A DNA stretch of 64,000 bases from an uncultured Alphaproteobacteria bacterium (GCA_903869725.1 CAIQAD010000017.1:1-64000), one strand, 5' to 3'; positions 41,818 to 51,470 are shown, counted from the first letter of the stretch. A program made the numbers and translations. Notes: generated by a model not told the origin, from the letters alone.

Positions 41818-41846
41818 ATATGGGTATACGCTTCAGTTATTTCAAC
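41818..41846 (-). promoter_or_regulatory. predicted sigma-32 (RpoH) heat-shock promoter of lon
   Basis: On the minus strand GTTGAAA (41846-41840), a 15-nt spacer, then CCCATAT (41824-41818). This fits the alphaproteobacterial RpoH consensus CTTGAAA with CCCATNT, one mismatch. The start would lie near 41811, about 33 nt before the lon ATG. An alternative TATAAT nearer the gene lacks a good -35. Confidence 0.6.
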
Positions 41847-41855
41847 TGTGTATAA

Positions 41856-43136
41856 CTAGCCTATTTTACTCTCTTTAGTTGGAGAAACATTGTTATTTTG
41901 AGAGCTTTTCTTAGAATGAATTAATAAAGGTTTATTTTTACCATCCACTACTTCTTTATTTATGATTACTTCACTAATTGAAGATTGAGACGGCAATTCA
42001 AACATAGTTTCTAATAAAATATCTTCAAGTATTGATCTTAATCCTCTAGCGCCAGTCTTTCTAATTAAAGCTTTTTTAGCAATGCCGTTTAATGAATCTT
42101 TTGTGAACGTGAGTTTTGCACCTTCTATTTCAAAAAGTTTTGAATATTGCTTAATCAAAGCATTTTTTGGTTCTTGCAAAATTTTAATTAAAGCTTCTTC
42201 ATGTAAATCATCTAAGGTTGCAATTATAGGAAGTCTTCCTATAAACTCAGGGATCAAACCAAACTTCAACAAGTCTTCTGGTTCCAAATCTTTTAATATC
42301 TGTCCAGCACTCTTTGTATCATTTTCTCTTATTGTTGCACCAAAACCCATTGCTGTACCTTTGCTTCTCATGGAAACAATTTTTTCAAGTCCGCCAAAAG
42401 CACCACCGCAAATAAATAGTATATTTGTTGTATTAACTTGCAAAAATTCTTGTTGAGGGTGTTTTCTGCCTCCTTGTGGCGGAACACTTGCAACTGTTCC
42501 TTCCATTATCTTTAATAAAGCTTGCTGAACACCTTCTCCTGAAACGTCTCTGGTAATTGAAGGATTTTCAGTTTTTCTACTAATCTTATCAACTTCATCG
42601 ATATAAACTATTCCTCTTTGAGCTTTTTCAACATTGTAATCTGCTGCCTGTAATAATTTTAAAATAATATTTTCAACATCCTCGCCCACATAACCAGCTT
42701 CTGTAAGGGTAGTTGCGTCAGCCATAGTGAAAGGTACATCTAAAATTTTAGCAAGAGTTTGAGCAAGTAAAGTCTTACCACAACCTGTTGGACCAATCAG
42801 TAAAACGTTTGATTTTGAAATTTCTACATCTTTATTACTTTTTGAATCTTGATTTAATCTTTTATAATGATTGTGGACGGCTACTGATAAAACTTTTTTA
42901 GCTTTATCTTGTCCAATAACGTATTCATCTAAAACTTTACAAATTTCTTTTGGCGTTGGTATTCCTGTATCATCTTTTACAAAATTACTTTTGTTCTCTT
43001 CTTTTATGATGTCCATACATAACTCGACGCACTCATCACAAATAAAAACCGTAGGACCTGCTATAAGCTTTCTAACTTCGTGCTGACTTTTTCCACAGAA
43101 AGAGCAGTAAAGTGTATTTTTGTTATCTTTGACCAT
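41856..43136 (-). CDS. clpX: ATP-dependent Clp protease ATP-binding subunit ClpX
   Basis: 426 residues. N-terminal zinc finger C11, C14, C33, C36; Walker A '[12 protein letters not shown]'; pore loop 'GYVGEDVE'; Walker B '[10 protein letters not shown]'; and the IGF-type ClpP-docking loop is expected in the 280s region ('[10 protein letters not shown]' follows it). Unfolds tagged proteins and feeds them to ClpP. The 112-nt gap to clpP suggests an additional promoter; a heat-shock-like CTTGAT...CCCTGTT there is only a weak match. Confidence 0.98.
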   Translation of the reverse strand: MVKDNKNTLYCSFCGKSQHEVRKLIAGPTVFICDECVELCMDIIKEENKSNFVKDDTGIPTPKEICKVLDEYVIGQDKAKKVLSVAVHNHYKRLNQDSKSNKDVEISKSNVLLIGPTGCGKTLLAQTLAKILDVPFTMADATTLTEAGYVGEDVENIILKLLQAADYNVEKAQRGIVYIDEVDKISRKTENPSITRDVSGEGVQQALLKIMEGTVASVPPQGGRKHPQQEFLQVNTTNILFICGGAFGGLEKIVSMRSKGTAMGFGATIRENDTKSAGQILKDLEPEDLLKFGLIPEFIGRLPIIATLDDLHEEALIKILQEPKNALIKQYSKLFEIEGAKLTFTKDSLNGIAKKALIRKTGARGLRSILEDILLETMFELPSQSSISEVIINKEVVDGKNKPLLIHSKKSSQNNNVSPTKESKIG

Positions 43137-43248
43137 AATAAAAAACTAACGAATCAGTTAAATTTATTAAAACAGGGTCTTAAGCTTAAAATCAAGCAAT
43201 AGTTGAATCTAACAATATATAATGTGGGCAAAAAAAATATAAACTCTA

Positions 43249-43863
43249 TTAGTCGATCTTTTTTTCAACAACTTTATCTATAATTCCAAAATCTTTTGCT
43301 TCTTCTGGACTCATAAATTTATCTCTCTCTAGAGCTTCTTGAATAGTTTTGTAATCTTTTCCAGTGTGCTTTGCATAAATTTCGTTCAGCCTTTTTTTTA
43401 CATAAATAATTTCATTGGCGTGAATTTGAATATCAGTTGCTTGTCCTTGAAAACCTGCTGAAGGTTGATGAACCATTATTCTAGCGTTTGGCAAAGAAAA
43501 TCTTTGTCCTTTTTCTCCAGCAGCCAATAAAAAAGATCCCATTGACGCTGCTTGACCAATGCAAATAGTTGATACTGGAGACTTAACATATTGCATCGTA
43601 TCGTAAATTCCTAAACCATCAGTTACAATTCCGCCTGGACTATTTATGTATAAAAAAATTTCTTTTTTTGGATTTTCAGATTCTAAAAAAAGTAATTGCG
43701 CACAAACTAAACTTGCAAGGTGCGAATTAACACCGCCTACTAAAAAAATAATTCTCTCTTTTAATAATCTTGAATATATATCGTAAGCTCTTTCACCTCT
43801 GGCTGTTTGCTCTATGACCATCGGTATCAGAGTGTTCATAGAAATTTCAATTGGGTCTTTCAT
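43249..43863 (-). CDS. clpP: ATP-dependent Clp protease proteolytic subunit
   Basis: 204 residues. Catalytic triad visible: S107 in '[11 protein letters not shown]', H132 in 'MVHQPSAG', D181 in 'ERDKFMS'. Tetradecameric serine protease core that partners ClpX. 26 nt after tig; the tig-clpP-clpX-lon order is the classic proteobacterial arrangement. Confidence 0.99.
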   Translation of the reverse strand: MKDPIEISMNTLIPMVIEQTARGERAYDIYSRLLKERIIFLVGGVNSHLASLVCAQLLFLESENPKKEIFLYINSPGGIVTDGLGIYDTMQYVKSPVSTICIGQAASMGSFLLAAGEKGQRFSLPNARIMVHQPSAGFQGQATDIQIHANEIIYVKKRLNEIYAKHTGKDYKTIQEALERDKFMSPEEAKDFGIIDKVVEKKID

Positions 43864-43889
43864 AGAGAATCAGATTTTACAGGTTTTAA

Positions 43890-45362
43890 TTATTTTTTAC
43901 TAATCTTTTTTAAAGGTTTTTTTAACGCATCTTTAGATTTCGTTTCTTTTTCAGGTTCAGTAGCGCTTGCTTTTTTCTCATTATTCTTAGTTTTTGATTT
44001 TATTTCAGAAGTTAAGTCTTTTACTAGTTCTTCTAATTGTTTTTTATTAATCTCTTTAACATTAATTTTTGCTTTTGATTTAATAAGATTAACAACTTTA
44101 TCTTCATAAATCGGTCCTCTTAGTCTCGTAATTTCACCAGGATTTTTTTGGTAAAATTCTCTAATTTGCTTTTCTTGTCCTGGATACATACTCATTTGTT
44201 TTTGTAATTCTGTTTGAAGCTCTTGAGCAGTGACAATAACATTATTATCATCACCTATTTTATTAAATACTAAAGCTAATTTCACTCTTCTTTTAGATAA
44301 ATCTAAAATCTCCTCTTCATCGTCTTTTGTGAGTTTTATATCTGAATGATCATGATGGCCATGCTTATGATTGTCGTGCTCTTCTCCTTGATGTGCTTTT
44401 TCATGAATAAAACTATGTTTAACAGACTCTTTTTCGCTATCTAAAAGATCTTGAGGCAATTCAAAATTAGTATTGGCATCTAAATAATCTAATATTTCTT
44501 TTCGCATGATCGATTCAGTGACAGATGACTGCTCTTTTGAAAGTTGCTTTTCAATTAAAGATTTTAAATCATTTAAATCTTTAGCTCCAAAATTTTTTGC
44601 AAACTGATCGTCAATTACTGCATCTTCAGATTTTTTAAGTTCAACAATTTTACAGCTAAAAACAGCAGGCTTTCCTGCGATTTCTTTTGCTGGATAATTT
44701 TCAGGAAGGTTAACCTTAACCTCTTTTTCTTCTCCGACTTTACAAGACAATAATTGACTATCAAATCCTTTGATAAACAATTCTTTGCCTAAAATAATTT
44801 GAACTTTCTCTCCTTTGTTTCCATCAAAAGCTTTACCGTCAACTTTAGCTTCAAAGTTAAATACTACAACATCTCCGTTTAATGACTTCTCTCCTGCTTT
44901 TTTATCTGTGTATTTTTTTTGGCCTTCAGCCAATAATTTAATTCTAGAATCAATATCTTCTTTTTCTACCTTTAATTTATAATCGGTGAGTGTTACTTTT
45001 TCTAAATCAATTTTTTTAATTTCAGGCGATTTTTCAACAATGATTATATATTCTAAATCCTTATCTACTCCTGAAGATTTAATTTCAATCTTTGGCTGAC
45101 CAGCAGGCTTTATTTTGTTTTCATTTAACGCTTGGTACGTACTATCTTGAAGAGTTTTTTCTACTACTTCTCCATAAAGCGCTTCGCCAAATTGTTTTTT
45201 TAACATTTGGATTGGAGCTTTTCCTGGCCTAAAACCTTTTAAGCTAATAGTTTTTTGTAATTCTATAGCTCTCTCTTCAATTTTTTTATCAATATCCTGT
45301 TTCTTAATTAAAACATTAAGACTTGTTTTTAGACCTTTTGTTTCTGCTACTGTTACTTTCAT
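43890..45362 (-). CDS. tig: trigger factor with a histidine-rich insert
   Basis: 490 residues. Ribosome-binding domain with the 'GFRPGKAP' signature (43-50), PPIase domain (about 150-245) and a C-terminal chaperone domain. Nascent-chain chaperone that docks on L23. A stretch at about residues 316-340 is packed with His, Glu and Asp (HEKAH, EEHDNHKHGHHDHSD), unlike normal trigger factors. It starts 9 nt after tRNA-Leu on the same strand, so the two are cotranscribed. Ends in a Lys/Glu-rich tail. Confidence 0.96.
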   Translation of the reverse strand: MKVTVAETKGLKTSLNVLIKKQDIDKKIEERAIELQKTISLKGFRPGKAPIQMLKKQFGEALYGEVVEKTLQDSTYQALNENKIKPAGQPKIEIKSSGVDKDLEYIIIVEKSPEIKKIDLEKVTLTDYKLKVEKEDIDSRIKLLAEGQKKYTDKKAGEKSLNGDVVVFNFEAKVDGKAFDGNKGEKVQIILGKELFIKGFDSQLLSCKVGEEKEVKVNLPENYPAKEIAGKPAVFSCKIVELKKSEDAVIDDQFAKNFGAKDLNDLKSLIEKQLSKEQSSVTESIMRKEILDYLDANTNFELPQDLLDSEKESVKHSFIHEKAHQGEEHDNHKHGHHDHSDIKLTKDDEEEILDLSKRRVKLALVFNKIGDDNNVIVTAQELQTELQKQMSMYPGQEKQIREFYQKNPGEITRLRGPIYEDKVVNLIKSKAKINVKEINKKQLEELVKDLTSEIKSKTKNNEKKASATEPEKETKSKDALKKPLKKISKK

Positions 45363-45370
45363 AAATTCTA

Positions 45371-45454
45371 TGGTGCGGAAGAAGGGATTTGAACCCTTAA
45401 CCCTTTCGGGGCTGGTTCCTAAGACCAGTGCGTATACCGTTCCGCCACTTCCGC
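45371..45454 (-). tRNA. tRNA-Leu (anticodon TAG)
   Basis: 84 nt with encoded CCA and a long variable arm with CCCCGAAAGGG-type hairpin. Acceptor GCGGAAG/CTTCCGC; anticodon stem CTGGT/ACCAG with loop CTTAGGA gives TAG. First element of the tig transcript. Confidence 0.97.
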
Positions 45455-45495
45455 AATAATATTAAAATATTAACGCAGCCGAATATAACTATATT

Positions 45496-45524
45496 ATTAA
45501 AGGTTTCTAGGATTTATTTGCCAA
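45496..45524 (-). promoter_or_regulatory. predicted sigma-70 promoter of tRNA-Leu-tig
   Basis: TTGGCA (45524-45519), a 17-nt spacer, then TTTAAT (45501-45496) on the minus strand. The start would lie around 45489, 35 nt before the tRNA. Good spacing, moderate hexamers. Confidence 0.45.
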
Positions 45525-45581
45525 TAACTAGTGCAAAATAATTAATTTTACTTATATAAATGAGTTTCAAAGGTTAAATTT

Positions 45582-45821
45582 ATGCTTCGATACGCTGTAA
45601 TTTTTTGCTCAATTATATTACCATTTGCACTTTATTATTTAGTTCTTTTAATAACAGACAAAATTAACAGAAAATTTCCCTTAATAACTTTATCTCTAAT
45701 AAGTCTTATTTTACTAATATGTTCTTTAATTTATTTTCGCCTTAACACTCCTCAAGCAACAGGAACTTATATTCCTCCGCAGTTTGAAAATAACAAAGTA
45801 ATTCCCTCTAAAGTAAAATAA
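45582..45821 (+). CDS. small membrane protein, DUF6111-like
   Basis: 79 residues with two membrane helices (about 5-25 and 33-52) and a short polar tail 'TGTYIPPQFENNKVIP'. The combination of two helices and a Y-x-PP-x(5-7)-IP end resembles the small alphaproteobacterial DUF6111 family, of unknown function. Inner membrane. Convergent with the NAD(P)HX repair gene, 1 nt apart. Confidence 0.6.
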   Translation: MLRYAVIFCSIILPFALYYLVLLITDKINRKFPLITLSLISLILLICSLIYFRLNTPQATGTYIPPQFENNKVIPSKVK

Positions 45822-45822
45822 A

Positions 45823-47310
45823 CTAATTATATTTGTTATCTAACTGTTCTAAAGCCTTTGGAAGATTTTTAATAATATCTTCAGCAATCAATCCTTTTTT
45901 TACTAATCTCGCTGCAAAGGAATGAAGCCAAACACCTGCGCAAGCACCATCAAATGATGACATTTTATTATTTCCAATAAGACTTACTATTATTCCACTC
46001 AAAACATCTCCTGAGCCAATAACTGCAAGTTCCTCAGTTGCGATAGTATTAACACAAACTCTGCCATCTGGAGAAGCTATTACTGTGTCTGGACCTTTAA
46101 AAATAACTACACAATTTGCTTTGTTTGATGCCATTAAAGTTTTTTCAATCTTATTTTTAATATTTTTTAAATGGGGAAAAATAGAATTAAATTCCCCTTC
46201 ATGCGGTGTGATAATTTTATTTTTATCTAAAATAGAAAATAATTGTTTAGGGTTTTTATTAAATGAAGTTATCGCATCAGCATCTACAACAACATTATCT
46301 ATGTACTTTAAAATTAATTTAACATTTTCAATTGTATCTTTACCAACACCAGCACCTGGACCTATAAGAAATGAAGTAATTACAGATTTTTTTAAAAAAT
46401 TTTCTAATTCTTTTTGCGAGTTAATTTCAATTTTTAACAACGAGAAAAAACTTTGATTGTATTTATCTATTGTATTCTTATTGGCAACAACGGTTACAGA
46501 TCCTGCTCCACACCGAATAGCAGCATTAGATGATAATAATGATGCGCCTATATAATTTTTTAAAGATCCGTATACATACACTCTTCCTCTAGAATATTTA
46601 TGAGAATTATACTGTTTCCATGGAAATCTTTTTTTAATCCATAAAGACGGGCAGTTTTCTTTGATTTTGCTTTTAACAATTTTATTTAAAGATTTTCGAA
46701 TACCAATTTTCAAAACTTTTACCAAACCTGAAAAATGAACCCCTGGAAACAGTACATGTCCTACTTTCTTACAATGAAGAGCTAAGGTTAAATTCGCTTT
46801 AATTGCTTCACCCATAATTGCCCCATTATCACTATTAATGCCTGTGGGCATATCTATTGAAATAACAAAAGTTTTTTTATGATTAATTAACTTAATTAAA
46901 TTTTTAATATTAGAATTAACGTTTCTGTCTAAGCCCGTTCCAAAAATACAATCAATAATTACAGGCTTTGAACTCTTTCTTAAATCTTTGTTTAGGTCGC
47001 TTAAATTAAAAATTTTAGAATTAAGTTGTGTTAGGGCTTTATAATTATCTTTTGTTTTATTTTTTACAGGAAGAACTAAAAAAAATTTAACTTTATATCC
47101 TTTTTTAATAAGATTTTTTCCAATTACAAAACCATCTCCGCCGTTATTTCCAGGGCCACAAATAATAAAAAAATCTTTATCTTTAGAAAAATTACTCGAT
47201 ATATAGTGTGCGCACTTTTCTCCTGCAGATTGCATTAAAGAAAATGAATTCTTTCTTAACCTAAATTCTTTTTGTTCAATCGCTTTAATTTCCTTTGAAT
47301 TTAAAATCAT
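45823..47310 (-). CDS. nnr: bifunctional NAD(P)HX epimerase / ADP-dependent NAD(P)HX dehydratase
   Basis: 495 residues. N-terminal YjeF_N epimerase domain (1-about 205) with 'GPGNNGGDGFVIGK'; C-terminal dehydratase domain (about 215-490) with 'LIGPGAGVGKDT', 'IITPHEGEF' and 'VIGSGDVLSGIIVSLIG'. Together they repair hydrated NADH and NADPH that arise by heat or enzymatic error. Fusion of the two domains is usual in bacteria. Cytosolic. Stand-alone transcription unit, divergent from glnA. Confidence 0.95.
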   Translation of the reverse strand: MILNSKEIKAIEQKEFRLRKNSFSLMQSAGEKCAHYISSNFSKDKDFFIICGPGNNGGDGFVIGKNLIKKGYKVKFFLVLPVKNKTKDNYKALTQLNSKIFNLSDLNKDLRKSSKPVIIDCIFGTGLDRNVNSNIKNLIKLINHKKTFVISIDMPTGINSDNGAIMGEAIKANLTLALHCKKVGHVLFPGVHFSGLVKVLKIGIRKSLNKIVKSKIKENCPSLWIKKRFPWKQYNSHKYSRGRVYVYGSLKNYIGASLLSSNAAIRCGAGSVTVVANKNTIDKYNQSFFSLLKIEINSQKELENFLKKSVITSFLIGPGAGVGKDTIENVKLILKYIDNVVVDADAITSFNKNPKQLFSILDKNKIITPHEGEFNSIFPHLKNIKNKIEKTLMASNKANCVVIFKGPDTVIASPDGRVCVNTIATEELAVIGSGDVLSGIIVSLIGNNKMSSFDGACAGVWLHSFAARLVKKGLIAEDIIKNLPKALEQLDNKYN

Positions 47311-47355
47311 TTAATCAAACACAATCTATAGTTTAATTTCTAATACTCTTATTAT

Positions 47356-47372
47356 GCATAACTGGCATAACT
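47356..47372 (+). repeat. short direct repeat upstream of glnA
   Basis: GCATAACT occurs twice with a 9-nt period (47356-47363 and 47365-47372), about 82-98 nt before the glnA ATG. It could be a binding site for a regulator of glnA or of the divergent nnr gene. No sigma-54 -24/-12 pair is visible in the gap. Confidence 0.35.
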
Positions 47373-47453
47373 AAAAGGCAATAGAATATTGTGTCATTAG
47401 TTATATTAATTCTGTTATAAAAAACAAAAAATTTAATAACTTAGGAGCGATTA

Positions 47454-48860
47454 ATGAGCGCACAAGACATACTAAAACTGATTAAAGAAAAAGAAATAGA
47501 ATTTGTAGATCTTAGATTCACAGATCCCAGAGGAAAATTACAACACATGACTCAGGACTTGACAACTATTGATGAAGATTTTCTAAACGACGGAACTTTT
47601 TTTGACGGTTCTTCTATTGCTGGATGGAAAGCAATCAATGAATCTGACATGATTTTAAAACCAGATTTATCACGAGCATTCGTTGATCCTTTCACTTCGC
47701 ATAACACTTTAGTTATATTTTGCGACGTTATGGATCCGATTAAAAAAGATTATTACGAAAGAGATCCAAGATCGATTGCAAAAAAAGCTGAGGCTTATTT
47801 AAAAACAACTGGAATAGGAGATACAATTTATTTTGGACCAGAGCCAGAATTTTTTATTTTTGATGATGTTAAAATTTCTAACACTATGCAAAAAGTTTCT
47901 TTTCAAGTTGATAGTAATGAAGGCCCTTATAACGGTGACAAAGAATATCCAAACGGTAACTTAGGACATCGCCCAGTTGTTAAAGGTGGTTACTTTCCTG
48001 TACCACCAGTTGATAGCTGTCAAGATTTAAGAGCAGAAGCTTTAAAAGCAATGAAAGATATGGGTGTTAAAGTTGAAAAGCATCACCATGAAGTTGCGCC
48101 GTCTCAACATGAGTTAGGAACAATGTTTGACACAATGGTGCGTAACGCGGACAACATGCAAATTTATAAATATGCTGTTCAGATGGTTGCTCACTCTTTT
48201 GGAAAAACTGCGACGTTTATGGCAAAACCAATTAAAGGAGACAACGGATCTGGAATGCATTGTCACCAATCTATTTGGAAAGCAGGCAAACCTCTTTTTG
48301 CTGGCGATAAATACGCAGGTCTTTCGCAAGAATGCTTATATTACATCGGTGGAATTATAAAACACGCTAAAGCATTAAATGCGTTCACTAACTCTACTAC
48401 AAACAGTTACAAAAGATTAATTCCTGGATTTGAAGCTCCAGTTATTCTTGCGTACTCATCAAGAAATAGATCTGCAAGCTGCAGGATTCCTTTTAGCAAT
48501 AGTCCAAAAGGCAAAAGAGTTGAGGTTAGATTCCCAGATGCCGCAGGAAATCCATACTTAACTTTTGCTTCTATGTTAATGGCTGGTCTTGATGGAATTA
48601 AAAACAAGATTGACCCAGGTAAACCATTCGATAAGGATTTATACTCTTTATCTGCTGACGAGCTTAAAGGTGTGCCACAAGTGTGTGGATCTTTAAGAGA
48701 AGCTTTAGAAAACTTAAACAAAGATAGAGCTTTTTTAACAGCAGGCGGTGTGTTCACGGACGATCAAATTGATGCTTATATCGAGCTTAAAATGACCGAA
48801 GTGTATAATATGGAACATACTCCACATCCAGTTGAGTACCAAATGTATTACAGCTGCTAA
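47454..48860 (+). CDS. glnA: glutamine synthetase, class I
   Basis: 468 residues. It condenses ammonium with glutamate using ATP; a dodecamer in the cytosol. Beta-Grasp start '[16 protein letters not shown]', the latch loop '[11 protein letters not shown]', metal-binding 'GPEPEFFIF', ATP region '[20 protein letters not shown]', and the adenylylation tyrosine at residue 397 in 'KDLYSL', the same number as in E. coli. A clear ribosome-binding site (GGAG) precedes the ATG. Ends in a strong terminator. The PII gene often found next to glnA in alphaproteobacteria is not here. Confidence 0.99.
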   Translation: MSAQDILKLIKEKEIEFVDLRFTDPRGKLQHMTQDLTTIDEDFLNDGTFFDGSSIAGWKAINESDMILKPDLSRAFVDPFTSHNTLVIFCDVMDPIKKDYYERDPRSIAKKAEAYLKTTGIGDTIYFGPEPEFFIFDDVKISNTMQKVSFQVDSNEGPYNGDKEYPNGNLGHRPVVKGGYFPVPPVDSCQDLRAEALKAMKDMGVKVEKHHHEVAPSQHELGTMFDTMVRNADNMQIYKYAVQMVAHSFGKTATFMAKPIKGDNGSGMHCHQSIWKAGKPLFAGDKYAGLSQECLYYIGGIIKHAKALNAFTNSTTNSYKRLIPGFEAPVILAYSSRNRSASCRIPFSNSPKGKRVEVRFPDAAGNPYLTFASMLMAGLDGIKNKIDPGKPFDKDLYSLSADELKGVPQVCGSLREALENLNKDRAFLTAGGVFTDDQIDAYIELKMTEVYNMEHTPHPVEYQMYYSC

Positions 48861-48879
48861 TTTAAATATTTAAAGTTTA

Positions 48880-48913
48880 AAACCCCGTATCTAAAAATAC
48901 GGGGTTTTTTTTT
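48880..48913 (+). terminator. intrinsic terminator of glnA
   Basis: 11-bp perfect stem, arms 48880-48890 and 48897-48907 (AAACCCCGTAT with ATACGGGGTTT), 6-nt loop, followed by a T-run to 48913. It is 20 nt after the glnA stop, the only textbook intrinsic terminator I saw in the window. Confidence 0.95.
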
Positions 48914-48969
48914 ACCTAAAATAAAATTTACGTCTGTATTTTTTTTTAAATTAATCTAATGCTTAACAC

Positions 48970-50910
48970 GTGGTCAAAAAAAATAATAATTATTCAGCAA
49001 AAGACATTGAAATCCTAGAAGGCCTTGATCCTGTTCGTAAAAGACCTGGAATGTATATCGGTGGTACTGACGAAACTGCTTACCATCATCTTGCAACCGA
49101 GATTATTGATAACTCAATGGACGAGGTATCAGCGGGTCATGCTAAAAATATTTATGTTACTCTAAATAAAGATAAATCGTTAACTGTAATAGATGATGGT
49201 CGAGGAATACCTATAGATAAACATCCAAAAAAAAACAAAACAGCACTCGAGATTGTAATGACAACATTACATGCTGGTGGAAAATTTAAAGAAGGGTCCT
49301 ACTCTACTTCAGCTGGACTACACGGGGTTGGATTATCAGTTGTTAATGCCTTGTCTGATAAATTAAAAATAGAGGTATTTAATAATTCTAATATTTTTCA
49401 ACAAAATTACTCAAAAGGTAAACCATTAGATAAATTAATAAAAAAAGGTAAATCAAAATTAAAAACAGGAACAAAAATTACTTTTTTTCCAGATAAAGAA
49501 ATTTTTGGAAAAGAAATAAGTTTTCAACCAAATAAACTCTATCAACTTTGTAAAACCAAAGCTTATCTAGTTAAAGGGATTACCATTCATTGGGAATGTG
49601 ACAGATCGTTAATTAATAGAAAAGATGATACGCCAATAAATGCTAAACTTTTTTTTCCTGATGGAATTATTGAATATTTACAAAGTGAGACTAGAAAAAA
49701 TACAATTATAAACGATAAAGTATGTCATCATAAAAATAAATTTGAGGAGGATAAAGGAAACTTCGAATTTGCAGTGCAATGGCATAATGAAGCTTCTAAT
49801 TTTCAAACATCCTTTTGCAACTCTGTTTTAACTTCAAATGGTGGAACCCATGAACAGGGATTTAGATCTGGTATTTCAAAATCTATTAGAAAAATCGCTA
49901 AATTTAAAAATAACAAAATAGTCCAGAGTGCAAGTGCGGACGACATCTTATCTAACGCAAGTTATATTTTTTCAATTTTTATAAGCAATCCAGAATTTGA
50001 AGGTCAGACAAAATCGAGGCTTTCTTCAAGTTTTATTCAAAAATACTGTGATAACTCAGTATCAAAAGCAATTGAAGAGTGGTTCAATCAACATCCAAAA
50101 GCTGCAAACTCTATCCTTGAGTTCATCGAAGGAAAAATAAGAGAAAAAGATCTTCAAAATCAAAATTTAGACACAGGAAGACAAAGCGCAACTCGAAAAA
50201 TAAGATTGCCTGGAAAATTAGCTGATTGCAGTTCATCTAAAATAGAAGGCACAGAATTATTTATTGTTGAAGGAGATTCTGCGGGCGGATCTGCAAAACA
50301 AGCAAGAGATAGAAATTTTCAAGCAATTCTTCCTTTGCGTGGAAAAATTTTAAATGTAAAAAATTCTAATACCGCAAAGATTTTAGCAAACACTGAAATT
50401 TCAAATTTACTTCAAGCGCTTGGTTGCCAAAGACGAGAAAAATATAATGACAAAGATTTACGCTATGAAAAAATTATTATTATGACAGATGCTGATGTTG
50501 ATGGCGATCACATCGCAAGTTTATTGCTTACTTTTTTCTTCTGTGAAATGCCAAATCTAATTAAAAATGGACATTTATATTTAGCGGTACCCCCTCTTTA
50601 TAAACTTACGATCTCAAACCAAATCTATTACGTTCGAAATGATATAGATAAAGATAAATTGTTAAAAAATATTAAAAAAGGATCTAAAGTTGAGATAAGT
50701 CGATTTAAAGGACTTGGGGAGATGATGGCTCAACAACTAAAAGAGACAACTATGAACATAAATACAAGATCACTGATTAGAGTAAATGTTCCAAACACTG
50801 ATTTTAAAAAAACTAATAAATTGATTTCAAATATTATGGGCAAAAACTCTGAGCTAAGACTAAAGTTTATAGAAGAGAACGCGCCTAAAGTTAAAAATAT
50901 AGATTTATAA
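48970..50910 (+). CDS. parE: DNA topoisomerase IV subunit B
   Basis: 646 residues. GHKL ATPase domain ('EIIDNSMDEVSAGHA', 'VIDDGRGIPIDKHP', 'GLHGVGLSVVNALS') and TOPRIM with 'EGDSAGGSAKQARDR' and 'MTDADVDGDHI'. With ParC it decatenates chromosomes. Short length and the absence of the large GyrB insert favour ParE over GyrB; the call between them is not absolute. Starts with GTG, directly followed by a run of A's: an out-of-frame ATG at 48959 would come into frame if the A8 run had nine A's, so the start needs checking. Confidence 0.85.
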   Translation: MVKKNNNYSAKDIEILEGLDPVRKRPGMYIGGTDETAYHHLATEIIDNSMDEVSAGHAKNIYVTLNKDKSLTVIDDGRGIPIDKHPKKNKTALEIVMTTLHAGGKFKEGSYSTSAGLHGVGLSVVNALSDKLKIEVFNNSNIFQQNYSKGKPLDKLIKKGKSKLKTGTKITFFPDKEIFGKEISFQPNKLYQLCKTKAYLVKGITIHWECDRSLINRKDDTPINAKLFFPDGIIEYLQSETRKNTIINDKVCHHKNKFEEDKGNFEFAVQWHNEASNFQTSFCNSVLTSNGGTHEQGFRSGISKSIRKIAKFKNNKIVQSASADDILSNASYIFSIFISNPEFEGQTKSRLSSSFIQKYCDNSVSKAIEEWFNQHPKAANSILEFIEGKIREKDLQNQNLDTGRQSATRKIRLPGKLADCSSSKIEGTELFIVEGDSAGGSAKQARDRNFQAILPLRGKILNVKNSNTAKILANTEISNLLQALGCQRREKYNDKDLRYEKIIIMTDADVDGDHIASLLLTFFFCEMPNLIKNGHLYLAVPPLYKLTISNQIYYVRNDIDKDKLLKNIKKGSKVEISRFKGLGEMMAQQLKETTMNINTRSLIRVNVPNTDFKKTNKLISNIMGKNSELRLKFIEENAPKVKNIDL

Positions 50911-50912
50911 AA

Positions 50913-51269
50913 TTATTTTGAAATTTCTATTTTCTTAAGATCGTTGCAGTCTACGGGTCTTACAAATTTTGCCTCTAAATTTACAGCCTCGCTTGGTTTA
51001 ACTTTGTCGCCAATAACATAGGCTTCGTATTTTTTATCATCGTATGAAACTGCGCTAACAGTAAATGAAGCTCTTTTATCAGTATTACTAATATTTTTAG
51101 CATTTAAAATAACTGAACAATAATTTCCAACATTTTTTAAAATATAAGTACCGTCGAATTGACCCTCTATATTTACATTGTTTGGTTTATTTTCTTTAGA
51201 CGTAAAAAGAATTTTTGTATTTTTAGAACAACCCAAAACTAAAACTAAAAAAATTAATAATATTCTCAT
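50913..51269 (-). CDS. small predicted lipoprotein of unknown function
   Basis: 118 residues from the ATG at 51267-51269. Signal peptide 'MRILLIFLVLVLGC' ends in a lipobox (VLGC), so the mature protein begins at C14, anchored to a membrane facing the periplasm. The rest ('GTYILKNVGNYCSVILNAKN') looks like a small beta-sandwich, similar in style to FxLYD-type domains. An in-frame upstream start would translate through tRNA-Leu and is rejected. No function can be assigned. Confidence 0.75.
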   Translation of the reverse strand: MRILLIFLVLVLGCSKNTKILFTSKENKPNNVNIEGQFDGTYILKNVGNYCSVILNAKNISNTDKRASFTVSAVSYDDKKYEAYVIGDKVKPSEAVNLEAKFVRPVDCNDLKKIEISK

Positions 51270-51278
51270 ATTTGTTAC

Positions 51279-51365
51279 TGGTGCCCTCGGCCGGACTTGA
51301 ACCGGCACTCCCAAAAAGGGCAAGGATTTTAAGTCCTTTGTGTCTACCAATTCCACCACGAGGGC
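51279..51365 (-). tRNA. tRNA-Leu (anticodon TAA)
   Basis: 87 nt with encoded CCA and long variable arm. Acceptor GCCCTCG/CGAGGGC; anticodon stem AAGGA/TCCTT with loop CTTAAAA gives TAA, reading UUA, which should be the commonest leucine codon in so AT-rich a genome. 9 nt before the lipoprotein gene. Confidence 0.97.
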
Positions 51366-51441
51366 CCTTTAAAATGCATTGGTTACCAACCTTTTTAATG
51401 ATTTAAAAATTTAGTGCAACCGAAAGTTAACTAATGATTAA

Positions 51442-51470
51442 TTGCATAACAAATAATTTTAATTTAGTAT
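51442..51470 (+). promoter_or_regulatory. predicted promoter of the chromate transporter pair
   Basis: TTGCAT (51442-51447), a 17-nt spacer, TAGTAT (51465-51470), placing the start near 51477, 34 nt before the first gene. Divergent from tRNA-Leu. Confidence 0.45.

Noticed and set aside
47311-47453. Sigma-54 promoter before glnA
   Set aside because: A TGGCAT is present but no GC-containing -12 element lies at the required spacing.
48970-50910. GyrB instead of ParE
   Set aside because: Length of 646 residues without the GyrB insert fits ParE better; kept as a stated uncertainty.
51270-51359. N-terminal extension of the lipoprotein reading through tRNA-Leu
   Set aside because: The extra 30 residues are the usual translation of a tRNA-Leu gene; the ATG at 51269 gives a proper signal peptide and lipobox.
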